Shown here: positions 1 to 11,096 of the stretch, one piece after another | Numbering within the stretch: the stretch's first letter is position 1 | Layout: every line of letters begins with the position of its first letter | From: Heterodera schachtii | Taxonomy: Eukaryota; Nematoda; Chromadorea; Rhabditida; Heteroderidae | Length of the DNA stretch: 64,000 bases | Assembly (NCBI GenBank): GCA_023374025.1 | Contig: SIJG01000182.1 | Location: forward strand, 122,900-186,899 | Reading direction: 5' to 3' | Translations under genes and position numbers: made by a program | The notes under the pieces: generated by a model | Databases searched by the model: none | Told to the model about the DNA's origin: nothing | What the model saw: only the letters and a program-made list of their open reading frames with translations

Positions 1-494
1 GGACCTGGATCAGGCCTGGATTTTTCCTGGATCCAGGTCCAGGCCATTTCTCGGCAACCTGGATTTTTCCTGGACCTGGATTTCCTGGATTTTTGTCCCA
101 GGAAATCAAGGTCCAGGTCAAATGTGAAAAAAATCCAGGTCCAGGTCCAGGCAAAACAGGAAAAAACATGGATTTTCCTGGACAAAATTTTTGAATTTAT
201 TTTTTCAAGTGACCGATGTTTTTTCAAGTTTTCAAAAACATATTAAATAAATTTAAAAATGCATTTTTATTATTATTAATTAGATATTTTTAGATGCTTC
301 TAAGCAAATAATTGATTTTTTTCAACCATTTTTTTTTGCTTTTTAAAACAAATTTCAAAAAATCCAGGTCCAGGCTTGGATCAAGGTCTCGAGGAGCCTG
401 GATTTTTCCTGGACCTGGATTTTTGTCCAGGAAATCAAGGTCCAGGTCCAACAAGAAATCCAGGTCCAGGCTTTTTTCAAAATGTCGATCTCTA
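1..494. mobile_element. hAT-like MITE, CCTGG-rich family, copy 1 (left end outside the window)
   Basis: The stretch is built from repeats of CCAGGTCCAGG and CCTGGATTTTTCCTGG and ends in CGATCTCTA at 486-494. A near-identical copy lies at 4087-4585 and begins with TAGAGATCGG, the inverted complement of this end, so the two define a short element with TAGAGATCG termini. The CCTGG core is internally palindromic and could fold into hairpins. No coding capacity is credible; open frames here are repeat artefacts. Confidence 0.75.
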
Positions 495-741
495 ATTATT
501 ACCTCAGATTTTGTACTGAATCTCAAGGAGTTTAAATTTCGGCCAAACGATTTAAATTTTCGGTAACAGCATCACTGATGAATAGTTTAATTGACCCTTT
601 TTCAAAACCAAAGTTTGGGAGAAATCAGAATGGGGTGGATTTGCCAAATAAATCCTTAATTTTTGCATATATCCCCGCAAAATTCGTTATAGTACAACAA
701 TCTTCTAATAATCCTTTATTTGATGAGAAACAAATTAATAA

Positions 742-971
742 TAAAAAGTTGGAAATTGGCATTGTCCCATTTGTCGGCATCGGAGGGTGCATTTTCTGTT
801 TCTGCATCGTAGAGAAGGAATTTGTAGTCGCTTTACATGGCATTTATGCGCGAGATCACTTCCTCAACGGTGACATGTTTCAATTGGCTGTCGTCCTCGG
901 TGATCGTGTCTCCTCCATGCGCCTCGACAAGCGCTTTCTTGAAATCGGACGATAAAATGGTGGCAAGACAG
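742..971 (-). pseudogene. Partial duplicate of PSME4-like exon (in-frame stop)
   Basis: On the minus strand an exon-like frame begins after a CAG acceptor at 972 and reads LSSDFKKALVEAHGG...VEEVISRINAM. It meets TAA at 833-835 and then continues in the same frame as SDYKFLLYDAETENAPSDAD. The latter part matches a second copy at about 2440-2370 (SDNKFLLFDAANAPSGADK), which is followed there by an HPAFYTWPSKFRVYA segment typical of PSME4/PA200. This is therefore a broken partial duplicate of the same coding region. The part before the stop was not recognised by itself. Confidence 0.5.
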
Positions 972-1061
972 CTGAAGAAAGGAAATTAAATGGTTATAGG
1001 ACATTTGCGGTCTGCTGAAAAGCGGAATTTTCGGCCCGACAAATGCCGTCGGACATTTGCG

Positions 1062-1515
1062 CAGGGACGGTCACAGGATTTCGGTTTTGGGGGGGGGGGG
1101 TACCACCCCCCGGGCGACGACCTTTTTTTTTTGCTTTTCACTCCGCTTTTTTTTGCGGCGGTTTTTCTAGAAAACTTTTGGGGAACAAGGGGTCCGGCGG
1201 TGCCGATAGGCGCCGCCGGAAAAATTTTGCATTTTTAACGCGATTTGTTAACAAATTTTGTCCAAAAAAGTGACGAATTTTGCGATTTTGAGCCATTTTT
1301 AGGAGATTTTAGTCAAAAAATGTCGATTTTTTGGAAAATTTGGGTAAGAGGCTAAGTCTGGGGGGGGGGGGGGTACCACCAAGGAAAATCTAAAATTTTC
1401 AGCAAAAGTACTAATTTTTCCTTAAAAATTTCGGGTGCGGAGGGGCCTTGGGGGGGGGGGGGGGGTACGTACCCCGCGTACCCCCCCCCCCCCCCCCCCC
1501 CTGGGACCGTCCCTG
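1062..1515. mobile_element. hAT-type MITE with perfect 8-bp TSD (CATTTGCG), family B
   Basis: Termini are CAGGGACGGTC at 1062 and GACCGTCCCTG ending at 1515. They are flanked by identical CATTTGCG copies at 1054-1061 and 1516-1523. CAGGG termini with 8-bp duplications are characteristic of hAT elements. Inside are runs of 10-20 G or C and the recurrent block GGCGGTGCCGATAGGCGCCG, which is found across the window. The element has no transposase. It sits between fragments of the PSME4-like gene. Confidence 0.85.
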
Positions 1516-1664
1516 CATTTGCGGTCAATTTCTTAAGGGCCATTACGAATTAAACAAAGAATCACTGAAACTCCTTCGTGAGCGGAAAAAAAGAGCCACC
1601 GATTTCTCCTTCAATTTTCATGGTCCCATCACTTATCCCAAATTTCATTCATCGCTTTGTTCAC

Positions 1665-2515
1665 CTTCCGACGCGCAAGCGGACATTTTGATAGGAACAG
1701 CCCAATCCGTTAACATTATCCATGCAAAGTTCAAACAATCGGCGCCATTCGTTCGGAATTCGCCATTCATACTAAACAAAAACAAAATAGCACATTTAAA
1801 ATGAAAAAATGTCATCTTTTACCGCACCTGATTGAGATTCCGATGGTCGCTTTGCGAGTCCAAAAAGCATTTTGGATAGGCCAATTAATGACGTGCGGCT
1901 CACACGCACCGAACTAAAAACGAGATTAAACTGACAAAATGATGACGAACTTGTGGCCAACGCCGTGCCCCAATTCTTTCGACTTCTTCCGTAAGGCCCA
2001 AAAAAGTGTCGGTCAACCGTTGCTCCAACCGCTCCTGCACCTTCTTGACTTTCGCGTATTGCCACAGTTTCGACCCGCTGACCATTCCGGTGACCAATTC
2101 GGAAGCCAAACAGTGATGCGATTCCTTGATTAATTTTGTAATTTATTCAAAAATATCTACGATTCGTCTTAAGGTAATAATTTTGCTGTTTACGTGTCCG
2201 ATGTCCAGCAATTAATTTGTCGAGCATTTCGAGGAATTCCGGGAGGAGAATGTCATTGAAGCTGCGCAAAATGCGCTACAAAGGAAACACTTTTAATTTA
2301 AAAAGCGAACAATTTTGTTTACTCGGTGGCGCATACACGCGGAATTTGCTTGGCCAAGTGTAAAAGGCCGGGTGAACATTCGAGTGGAATTTGGCACTGT
2401 CCCATTTGTCGGCACCGGAGGGTGCATTTGCTGCATCGAAGAGAAGGAATTTGTTGTCGCTACGGATGCCGAAAGTAATTGGCCATTGCGCTCGGGGCCT
2501 CTTCCGGGTGGGCAA
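1665..2515 (-). pseudogene. PSME4/PA200 proteasome activator homologue, fragmentary
   Basis: Five minus-strand exon pieces follow the order of proteasome activator subunit 4, a nuclear HEAT-repeat protein that caps the 20S proteasome. They are: about 2515-2326 (SDNKFLLFDAANAPSGADK then HPAFYTWPSKFRVYAPPS); 2275-2194 (RILRSFNDILLPEFLEMLDK); 2124 to about 1985 (CLASELVTGMVSGSKLWQYA); about 1990-1940 in another frame (NWGTALATSSSS); and 1771-1665 (YEWRIPNEWRRLFELC...YQNVRLRVG). These correspond to the vertebrate PSME4 stretches around HWGYYTWPK, FRNFDDAFLPVL, EIIAGLIRGSKHW, DWGACIATS and QEWRVPELLHRLLKY, recalled from the family. Splice signals flank most pieces (for example GTAAAC at 2193 and TTTAG at 1772). 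A frameshift near 1985 is needed, and the linker between the first two pieces is missing. It is best read as a decaying gene copy, though assembly indels could explain the shift. Confidence 0.7.
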
Positions 2516-2803
2516 CCCTATAAAAGACAGACAATCAATAAAAAAATAGCATTTTTCAACTTTCCCACCAACCGACCGAAATAACGACGTCCTCCTTAAC
2601 CGCCTTTTGCCTGTGTATTTTCAACCATGAACTACAGAAGCCAATGCTAAATAGCAACAATAAATTAATTGTATGTAAATTAATGGGAAAAACGGACGCA
2701 ATTTGCGCGTGTTTATTATGTCAGAAGTAAGTAATGAAACAGTCATTTGGCACTAATAAGAGTAATGATGAGCGTTCAACAGAACGAAAACTATAAGTTG
2801 GGA

Positions 2804-3178
2804 CAAGGGCGTAGCTAGGGGGGGGGGGCAGGGGGCCCGGCCCCCCCCCCCCCCCCCCCCGAAACCCAAAAAATTAAAAATTTTCAGTAAATTTTTTGAA
2901 ATTATAAGCAATTTTTTTAATAAAATTTTCCCGGCGGCGCCTATCGGCACCGCCGGACCCCCATTATACCATATTTTTGAAAAATGGAGGCCAAAATGGC
3001 AAAAAATATTAATTTTTTGGCGAAAAATTTTGTAAAATACACCCCTAATTCGGGATTTCAAAAAACCAAAAATACACCCCTAAAAATTGTCCTAAAAAAG
3101 AAAAATACACCCCTAAGAATCGGCTTTTTGAGTTGCCCCCCCCCCCCCCCCGAAACGAAGGTCCTGGCTACGCCCTTG
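2804..3178. mobile_element. hAT-type MITE, CAAGGGCGTAG family, copy 1
   Basis: Termini are CAAGGGCGTAGC at 2804 and GGCTACGCCCTTG ending at 3178. Flanking octamers AGTTGGGA (2796-2803) and AGTTCGGA (3179-3186) look like a slightly diverged 8-bp target duplication. The body holds the shared GGCGGCGCCTATCGGCACCG block and long G and C runs. A second copy with a perfect duplication lies at 12282-12666. Confidence 0.8.
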
Positions 3179-3244
3179 AGTTCGGAGGCTCTACCAACAA
3201 TTTAAAAATAAATACAGGCTAATTTGTTGGTTTAATGATGGCAT

Positions 3245-3560
3245 TTATTGGGTGCATGATAAAACCTCGCTTAGACGCCAGTGCAAATTCTCGTCTTTTG
3301 CGATCGTCAGCAAATGTTCAGCGAATGCAAGAAAATTCCTGAATGTTTGCGATTCAAAAAAGGTATAATTTTTTGTTGTAACCCAAATAGTCAAGCTTAT
3401 TGTTAGTGATTTGATCACTGACTCGCGATTTCGTCCGCATGTCTCCGCTTCCGTTTCCCGAAATTCTCCCAATTTTTGTTTGTCGGCAAATGCCGGGATA
3501 ATCGGACAACAGCTGTTCAGCCAAAGGCATAACGGAGTCGGGAAGCTAAAATATATAAAT
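3245..3560 (-). pseudogene. Possible exon remnants, unidentified
   Basis: The minus strand has two exon-like stretches: MPLAEQLLSDYPGICRQ near 3516-3465, and FLAFAEHLLTIAKDENLHWR continuing to a stop near 3245. The second, ending in HWRLSEVLSCTQ, faintly resembles the late PSME4 HEAT region. Its position relative to the fragments at 1.7-2.5 kb would then be out of gene order, so that assignment is weak. Codon use is more balanced than in the surrounding AT-rich DNA, which favours former coding sequence. Confidence 0.3.
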
Positions 3561-3639
3561 AAATACAGAAAAAGAGTAAAAACATCAGAGAACGAACATA
3601 AGATTCAATTTGAAAAGATGAGAAGTTGGAAATAATGAG

Positions 3640-4086
3640 ATCACGGGCCAAATCAGTGAGTTGAATGATGCTCTGAAAGAGAACCTCGGAAAATGTCTTA
3701 TGACTTTGAAAAGCAAAATTTTAATCGGCAATCTCATATACATACTAAAAAGTGCAAAATTGAAAAGTCTTACGGAGAATCCGAAACAAAATTTCTCATA
3801 ACGCCAAATAGCGCAATTGGCGTAAATTTTTGCCCGTTAATTCAAAATTTACACTAGAAAATAACTTTATTGTATTTTTCATTTTGATCAGCCATAACTT
3901 TCTTCATCCCCAACTAAACAGAACAAATTTGGTATCTAAAAAAAGTTTTGAAAAGGAGAATCTTTTTCTAAGGGAATGCTAAGCAATTGAATTTTTAGAA
4001 AAAAGTTATGAAATTTTCAAAGTTTCATTACGTTATAACTCAAACCCTAGCCACAGGTTTTTAACCAAAATGCTAAAACTAATAAT
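3640..4086. other. Non-coding AT-rich stretch
   Basis: No open frame of interest is seen. The sequence contains motifs such as AAAAAAGTTATG and TCATTACGTTATAACT that recur in other non-coding parts of the window, so it is probably old repeat. Confidence 0.5.
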
Positions 4087-4585
4087 TAGAGATCGGCCTG
4101 GACCTGGATCCAGGTCCAGGCCATTTCTCGGCAACCTGGATTTTTCCTGGACCTGGATTTCCTGGATTTTTGTCCCAGGAAATCAAGGTCCAGGTCAAAT
4201 GTGAAAAAAAGTCCAGGTCCAGGTCTAGGCAAAACAGGAAAAAACCTGGATTTTCCTGGGCAAAATTTTGAATTTATTTTTTCAAGTGACCGATGTTTTT
4301 TCAAGTTTTCAAAAACATATTAAATAAATTTAAAAATGCATTATTATTATTATTAATTAGATATTTTTAGATGCTTCTAAGCAAATAATTGATTTTTTTC
4401 AAACATTTTTTTGCTTTTTAAAACAAATTTCAAAAAATCCAGGTCCAGGCCTGGATCCAGGTCTCGAGGAGCCTGGATTTTTCCTGGACCTGGATTTTCC
4501 TGGATTTTTGTCCAGGAAATCAAGGTCCAGGTCCAACATGAAATCCAGGTCCAGGTCCAGGCTTTTTTCAAAATGTCGATATCTA
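4087..4585. mobile_element. hAT-like MITE, CCTGG-rich family, copy 2 (complete)
   Basis: It starts TAGAGATCGG and ends CGATATCTA. Flanks CTAATAAT (4079-4086) and CTTATTAT (4586-4593) agree at six of eight bases, consistent with an aged 8-bp duplication. It is nearly identical to the copy at the window start, including the internal ATTAAATAAATTTAAAAATG linker between two CCAGG-rich arms. Confidence 0.75.
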
Positions 4586-4589
4586 CTTA

Positions 4590-4770
4590 TTATTGTTTTA
4601 TTACCACATTGATCAAGCACATTCGGCTGACGAAATTAAATGCCGTGGCATTCCAATTGATCAATGGAGGAATCCTTTTAAATACCAATCGGACCAATGG
4701 ACGAAGCCAATGGAAGTCAAATTTTCAGAAGCTTCATTTTTCGGCCGGGCTTCTGAATATCTCTGGTTAA
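4590..4770 (+). pseudogene. Exon-like ORF fragment, unidentified
   Basis: Immediately after the MITE a plus-strand frame reads HIDQAHSADEIKCRGIPIDQ followed by WRNPFKYQSDQ and ends at about 4770. Its composition (Asp, Gln, Trp, Cys spread through an ordered frame) is unlike the repeats nearby, so it may be a remnant exon. No family was recognised and no clear splice sites were found. Confidence 0.25.
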
Positions 4771-4869
4771 GATTTTCATAATTGTATTTACGAAAATGTG
4801 ACCGATTTTGGCACGGTTTTTCAATTGGGTAAAATAAAAATGACATTGTTTACAATTTTTATAAATGAA

Positions 4870-6265
4870 AGTCAAATTAATTGACTAGTAATTAAAAATT
4901 GATTAGAACAATTAAAAAAAGACAACAATTTTTTTTTCTTTTTAGTGGCACTGCTGATAAATCAAACCCAATCGGTGAATCGGCAAAATGGGTGGGTCGG
5001 GTCGGGGGGGGGGGGGGGGGGAGCTCAATTGTCGGGGGTCGGGGACCCCGATCGGGTAGAGAGTGATCAACGAAATTTCTTTTTAAATGCTCGTAAATCT
5101 TCCTTTTTTTCACTTTAATCATCTGATTTAAATTCATTCATTGGCGCCAGTAAAAGTGCGTCCAATTTGGCATTTTATAACAAGGAATCCTAGGCCCTAA
5201 AAATTTCCAATTTTTGTGATTTTCGAGCCAATTTTTAGGAAAAAATTTGGAGTTTGGGGGGTGGGCGGTGCCGATAGGCGCCGCCAAAACGTTTTTCGGA
5301 ATTTTTAATTAATTTTATTAAGAAAAATTGTTCAAAATTTCAAAAATTTCCAACCCTTTCCTCCTTCGTATTTAATTAACTTTTAAATTTTTACAACGCT
5401 CGGAGTCACCAATCCCCCGAATTAATGTCGCGGAGTCGGGCGACAAAAAGTCGGCGGTCGGGGACCTCGGGGGACGAGATGTCGGGGGTCGGGTCGGGGA
5501 ATAGGTCCAAAAAATTTCTCGGGTCGGGTCGGGGGGCTCGGGGTCGGGGAATAGGTACAAAAAACTTCTCGGGTCGGGTCGGGGGGCTCGGGGTCGGGGC
5601 TGAACCCTAATAAAAACCATCAAAAAGGGCAAAATTTCCAAAAAAAACTATCCATAACTATTGTCTAAGTAAACCAAAACATTGTTGGTATTCGATCGCC
5701 CTAACGTTTCTCTATTAGCTCACCTAAATTTCAAAAAATTTCGTCAAGTTTCAAAAAAGTTATGACCAAAATGTCTGAAAAACCGGTTCGTTGACTACTT
5801 TTGGCTATAACTTTGCTCAAACTTGGCCCAAATTTTTTGAAATTTAGGTGAGCTAATAGAGAAATGTTAGTGCTATCGAATAATACAAAGAATGTTTGAT
5901 TTGGTTGGCTTTGACAAAAGTTATGGGCAGTTTTTGTTGAAAATTTTCATTTAATGATTTTTTATATAACGCCCATTTTTGATGGTTTATATTAGGGTTA
6001 AGCCCAGAGCCCTCGGGGGGCAAAAAGTCGGAGGCCGGGGACCTCGGGGGGCGACATGTCGGGGGTCGGGTCGGGGGGAACTCAATTGTCGGGGGTCGGG
6101 TCGGGGGGGGGGAGCTCAATTGTCGGGGGTCGGGGACCCCGATCGGGTAGTGATCAATGAAATTTTTTAACGAAAAACTCAATTTTTATTTTTAAATGCT
6201 CGTAAATCTTCCTTTTTTCCACTTTAATCATCTGATTTCGTTAGCGCCAGCAAGAGTGAGTCCAA
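4870..6265. repeat. GGGTCGGG-rich repeats and duplicated flanks
   Basis: Clusters of GGGTCGGG and CTCGGGGTCGGGG lie at 4985-5060, 5425-5605 and 6010-6150. The stretch from AGCTCAATTGTCGGGGGTCG through TTTAAATGCTCGTAAATC and CACTTTAATCATCTGATTT occurs twice, at about 5020-5160 and 6110-6260. Between them, 5650-5945 is an inverted repeat containing the recurrent block AAATTTCAAAAAATTTCGTC with CAAAAAAGTTATG. The minus-strand proline-rich frames (PTRPPT...) and plus-strand Gly/Arg frames are translations of this repeat and are not genes. Confidence 0.7.
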
Positions 6266-7700
6266 GCTAGCCTTTAAACCAGGGGCTTCCATTTGTTCTT
6301 ATTTATAAGAATTTCTAATTTTGGGGTAGCGACGAAAATTGTTCTGATTTCTTAAATATATTTATAATTTTGAAATTTTGTGGCATAATATCACTATTTT
6401 TCAAGAAATTATAAGGTCTGCCGCAAAAATTTTTTGATCTTTTGGTCCCGAATGTACTGAAATTTGTTCTTATTTCTAAGATTTTCTTATTTTCAGGCTT
6501 CACCTAAACTTTTTAATTTTTTTCTGATTAATGTTTTTATTTCGCTCGTATTTGAGTAAAAAACTTTAAAATGGCCATTTTTATGTAAAAAAAATGTACC
6601 AATAACTCTCAATTTTCATTTTTTTTTCCGGCGGCACCTATCGGCACCAGGGCTGGGACGCGACCGCGATCCGCGATGCGCGACCGCAGGATTTTTCTAT
6701 GCGCGCCCCACCCCTAATCGGCACCGCCGGTTCGCAAAAGCTTATTTGTTCTTCAAAATTTGGCTCAAAATCGCGCAAAAATTGGTCATTTTTGGTGAAA
6801 ATCTGTGGGCAAAATGAACTCAAATTTTCAAAAAATTCTCCCGGCGGCGCCGCCTATCGGCACCACCGGCCCTAAAATTTGATAGCATTTTGATCAAATA
6901 AATTGTAAAAATTGACTGATTTGAAAAATGTTGCTAGTTATTATTTTTGACCCTAAAATCTTATTTTTCGGTCTTGGTGTTCATATTTTTGAAAATTACC
7001 GATCGGCACCATGGTTTTGGGGAGCCGGCGGTGCCGATAGGCGCCGCCGCAAAACTTTCGTAATTTTTAATGAATTTTATTAAGAAAATTAGTTCAAAAT
7101 CTCAAAATTTTTCAATATTTCCCGCCTTCGTGGATGAATTAACTTTTAAATTTTTAAAACGCTCGGAGTCCCCAAAAGCAATTATCTTGGCCATCATTGA
7201 CCGTTGCTCTGCATCTGTTCGGAATACCACCTTAAAATAAATGAGCAAAAAATAATTAAGTTTAGAAATATAATTTAAACAAAACACTTAAAATGCCAGC
7301 AAAATTTGTTCATTTATGAATTTTTCTTTCTTTTACATTTTGTTTCATTTTTCATTGGTTCGGGGATCCACCTAGCATCTTTTTTCAATTATACTATTTT
7401 ATTTAAAGATATTTTTAGATATAGGAAATCTTTCTGATCATTTAAAAAAAAGTTTAGGGCTCAAGGACTATTTAAAATTTTTTTAATCAATTTTAAAAAT
7501 TAACCATTTTTATCGATTTTCAAAACTTTGACCGCTCTTTTCTGATCACTTTTGGGATATGGGCATTCACAGTTCATATGTTCCCTTGTTAGATTAGCAT
7601 TTTTATTTAATCTAAAAATAAGACAGCCTTTGGCATTGCGAAAAATACGAAAAAGCAAATTCTTTTATTCATAAAACAATTTTGTATTTTATATTAAAAA
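6266..7700. repeat. Degenerate hAT relics, no gene
   Basis: Repeated GGCGGCGCCTATCGGCACCG-type blocks occur at about 6630-6730, 6840-6870 and 7015-7045, separated by AT-rich DNA. They match the interiors of the better preserved hAT MITEs. No exon structure was seen; the frames present are short and AT-biased. Confidence 0.55.
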
Positions 7701-7713
7701 ATTAAAATGAACT

Positions 7714-8019
7714 TTAAAAATATTTTTGAAAAATTTCCAACAAATTATCTACTATTGTACAGTAGCTATTAGCTAGCACCTCTTCACATACCATTTGCTG
7801 CTGCTGCTCATCGTCCCCAATTTCGATTGGTCTCCGAATTCCTTCGCTTTGTCCGCCACTTTCATCATTATTAACTTCTGCTGAAAGTATTTTAATTGTG
7901 CTGTGCTTTAATGAATCATTAGTTAATTAATTGTCACTCCGTTCTTTACCCTGCTGCTGATCAGCTTGAATTTGTGTTCCTTTGTCGGCATTTTTTGGAT
8001 TACAAATTGAAAATGACAT
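7714..8019 (-). CDS. Small two-exon acidic, Gln-rich protein (hypothetical)
   Basis: Exon 1 (8019-7950) begins ATG and encodes MSFSICNPKNADKGTQIQAD then QQQ. A GTAAAG donor follows at 7949, and the CTTTCAG acceptor at 7882 joins in frame to exon 2 (7880-7714), which encodes EVNNDESGGQSEGIRRPIEI, a QQQQ run and VCEEVLANSYCTIVDNLLEI before TAA. The product is about 78 residues, acidic and glutamine-rich, with no signal peptide, membrane segment or known domain. Consistent splice phase and clean borders support it. The short length and CAG/CAA runs mean it could be a repeat-derived frame or a fragment of a longer gene. Confidence 0.4.
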
Positions 8020-8310
8020 TTTTCGTAGTTTTGATGAGAAAAATGCTTTCCAATAAAAGAATTAAAAGTGATTACGCCGTCGAATAGGGGAGACGAAGTG
8101 AATGACAACAACGAAGCGGCGGAGCAATGGGAAAGCAAATGATTGGACGGGGGGAGGGAATTGTCCCAATGAAAATGATGTAATTAATGAATGGTAATGA
8201 ACAAAAATGCATAAACAAAATTCAACGGATCGACCGAACAGATAATAGTAATGATTGGAGAAAAGGCACAAATATTAACAAATTCAAATCAAATTAGTAT
8301 CAATCATCCA

Positions 8311-8600
8311 GGGACGGTCCCCAGTGTTTTGCCTTTGAGGGTGTACCACCGCCCTCAAGCGACTATCTATTTTTTGCTTTTCAACCTTTTTTTTGCGGCG
8401 CGCTTTTTTCTACAATTGTTGGAGGTTAAGGAGTCGGCGGTGCCGATATGAGCCGCCGGGAAATTTTTTTTTTATTTTGGAGTAATTTGTTAGCAAATTT
8501 TCACTTAAGATGATAAATTTTTGCGATATTGAGCCAATTTTGTGGATTTTTGGAAAAAATAAACGAAATTTTTTTGGGCTTTAATTTGATAAGAAAAAAT
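8311..8600. mobile_element. hAT-type MITE, family B, partial copy
   Basis: It begins CAGGGACGGTCCCCAG and includes the GGTGTACCACCGCCCTCAAG and GGCGGTGCCGATATGAGCCG blocks of the 1062-1515 element. The matching right terminus was not found, so it is truncated or diverged. Confidence 0.6.
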
Positions 8601-9770
8601 GCAAATACAGAAAAAATTACAAAGAAGCAGAATATCTCACATTTTTTTAGTTCATTGCGCTGGGAATTGACTATTTTTTTTAATTAAAATTCAAATAATT
8701 TATTTTTTATTCATTTAATAATTTGAATTTACGCTAAAAAAAAGAATGGCTAAATGATTTATTTACATTTTGTTTTTTGTTTTCCCTATCAGAATGACTC
8801 ATTCACCAAATAATTTCATTAAAATATTTTCGGCAAAATTTTCATTATTTTTTTAGGGAATCGAATCCGATGGTTGCAAATTTGACAGAAACAAACTGAA
8901 AGTCATTAAAAAAAACCATTTTAAAACCAAAAACAAAAATTTTGAAGCGTTTGACAAGATCAGCGCTATCACCAAGGCTTTTGCCGATTAAGGACGGCAC
9001 GCGTGCGGCGATGGAAAGGTAGTGAGAAATGCCAAAAAAAATATGAATTTTGTTTTATAAAACTTTATCACTGCTTTGGAATTCGTCTTTGATTTTATAA
9101 AGGATGTATTTTTCTGCGCCATGAGCGACAAAATTTTTTCAAAGTATCAAATGTTGTCAAAAAACGGACACTTGAGCCGCTCAGCAGAATTGGCACTTGC
9201 GCCGCGATATTTTCGCCGCGGACTTTTGCGCCTCGACACTTGCGCCGACCAGCAAAACTTGACATTTGCTCAAAAAGATATTTTAGCAATTTCAACGAAT
9301 TTTACTCAAATTTACTGTGCAACAATTAAAAAAATAATAAAAAGAAATTGAAAAAAACTAATCACAACGATAGACACCTAAAACTTTGTTTTTGTTAATG
9401 CGTACATCAGCAGCAAAGGCAAATTTGCGACAAGGAAAACAAAAATAATAAGCCACATTAATTTACGTAGATTTTAGTTTAAATAAAATTTTTTGGATTA
9501 TTATAAAATTTTAATAAACGCTACTAATTGGTTTTGTAGGGCGGCGCAAGTGTGGCGACGCAAATGTTCGGTATACCGTTCTCGTCATGCTTTTTTTGTT
9601 GTTGTACGCACCGACGACCTTTATGAAATTCGACCAGAGACCTCATAATATCAGTAATCGTCATTTTAATCGCTTCAGTGGACAATTCCCAAACTTTTTA
9701 AATTCATCTTCTAAATCTGTTTCGCCAAGCTCTGAAATGGTCACCCATTTGGTGCTGAGTCGTTATATAA
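8601..9770. other. AT-rich region with a CGCCTCGACACTTGCGCC repeat
   Basis: Most of this interval shows no gene. The segment 9175-9330 (CGCCTCGACACTTGCGCCGA then CCAGCAAAACT...TTGCTCAAAAA) recurs at 23465-23560, so it is a dispersed repeat. A short exon-like stretch at 8943-9030 (FEAFDKISAITKAFAD in one frame, IKDGTRAAMER in another) could be a gene remnant but lacks support. Confidence 0.4.
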
Positions 9771-9772
9771 AC

Positions 9773-10030
9773 TAGGGTTAAGCCCCGACCCCGACCTCCG
9801 ATCCGACCCGAGACGTTTTTTGGACCCCCCCCCCCCCCCCCCGACCCGAGGCGTTTTTTGGACTCCCCCCCCCCCCCCCCCCCCCGACCCGACCCGAGGC
9901 GTTTTTTTGGGCTCCCCCCCCCCCCCCCCCCCCCGACCCGACCCGAGGCGTTTTTTGGACCGATCCACCGACCCGACCTCCGACATGTCGTCCCCCGAGG
10001 TCCCCGACACTATTTCGGGGGAAATATGCA
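9773..10030. repeat. C-rich GACCCGAGGCGTTTTTTGGA tandem repeat
   Basis: Three to four units of about 48 bp consist of GACCCGAGGCGTTTTTTGGA followed by 15-20 C. The block opens with TAGGGTTAAGCCCCGACC, a boundary also seen in inverted form at about 5600 (GGGGCTGAACCCTAA) and at 5994. It is therefore one family with the GGGTCGGG repeats at 5-6 kb. Glycine-rich and proline-rich frames across it are artefacts. Confidence 0.75.
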
Positions 10031-10407
10031 CTTAATTGTGCTTGAAAATAGCTTATAATTAGCAAAACCCGGACAATTTTTCATAATTTATGAAAAACAG
10101 TAACATACCCAGAAAAAAAACAAGCATGTGGTGGTTATTTGATTGGACTCATCACTTATCTTTGAGAAATTATTGCATAGCATTTTAGCAAATTCAAATC
10201 CGTTTATCAATCACTCTGGTGCCCTAAAAAGAACGAAGCATAATAAACGAAACAATTGCTTAATAAATTTGCTGAGAAAAAGAATATTTGAATATTTATG
10301 TAGGTTTTGGCTCATTGCACTTTAAATATTACTTGGAAATATATTAACGGATTTTAAAAAGTTAAAACAATTAAATGGTTAATGACCTCAAAGAATACTT
10401 ATAAACA

Positions 10408-10900
10408 CTAGGTATGTGTTTCAATAAAAATAAAAATTAATTTGTTTGTTTCATTGAAAGTGCTAAATTTGTCATAATATTCATTTTCCAATTCTTGATC
10501 ATCTTTTATAGCTGATTTTGCTTTTTCCAAATTTGACTTTCTTTCAATGACATATTTACTTAGATTTTCCATTAATTCTTCAAATACATTGATCGATTCA
10601 TTTTTATCTTTTTGCCAAAAACATTTCGAAAATTCATTCATATTGGCATAATTATTTTAAGAAATGACAAATTAAAAAAAAATAAAATTAAACAAGTTAA
10701 TTTGATTGAAGACGTACCCATTTATTTGGGCCATCGATTTTAAAATAATTATTCCATTTTCGTCTTCATTAGTACCATTGGCTTTCTATGCTTTGTCTTT
10801 TTTTTGAGCTTTTTAATCATTTCTTCCAAATTTTCGTCAAAAATTTGTCGAATTATTCCGACAAATCTGTAATTTCCCGCGAATAAATCTATTTAAAATT
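10408..10900 (-). CDS. Possible coiled-coil protein exons, unidentified
   Basis: The minus strand reads MNEFSKCFWQKDKNESINVF continuing as EELMENLSKYVIERKSNLEK, then AKSAIKDDQELENEYYDKF at 10641-10430. It is charged and probably helical. Upstream (about 10880-10700) another minus-strand frame reads FVGIIRQIFDENLEEMIKKL, and a GTNEDENGIIILKSMAQIN stretch ends at a GGGTACG donor near 10719. These may be exons of one gene, but the joining phase could not be fixed, and high AT content makes chance frames likely. Confidence 0.3.
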
Positions 10901-11096
10901 AAGAGAATTCGAAATTCTATGTTTTTTTCAAAGTTTCAATGTTTCTTTCAATCCTCGTTTTTTGAAGATTTTTTTAAATTTGAAGTCAAAATATATTTCC
11001 TCTGTTTTCAGCGTCGATCAATAATATGCCATCCGTTCTTAACGATAACAATCAATTTTCAAATTTGAAATCTCGAAAAGATGTTTCACTCGCGCT

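Noticed and set aside
4985..6150. Proline/arginine-rich frames in the GGGTCGGG repeats.
   Set aside because: Frames exist on both strands and follow the repeat; no start, splice or conservation signal.
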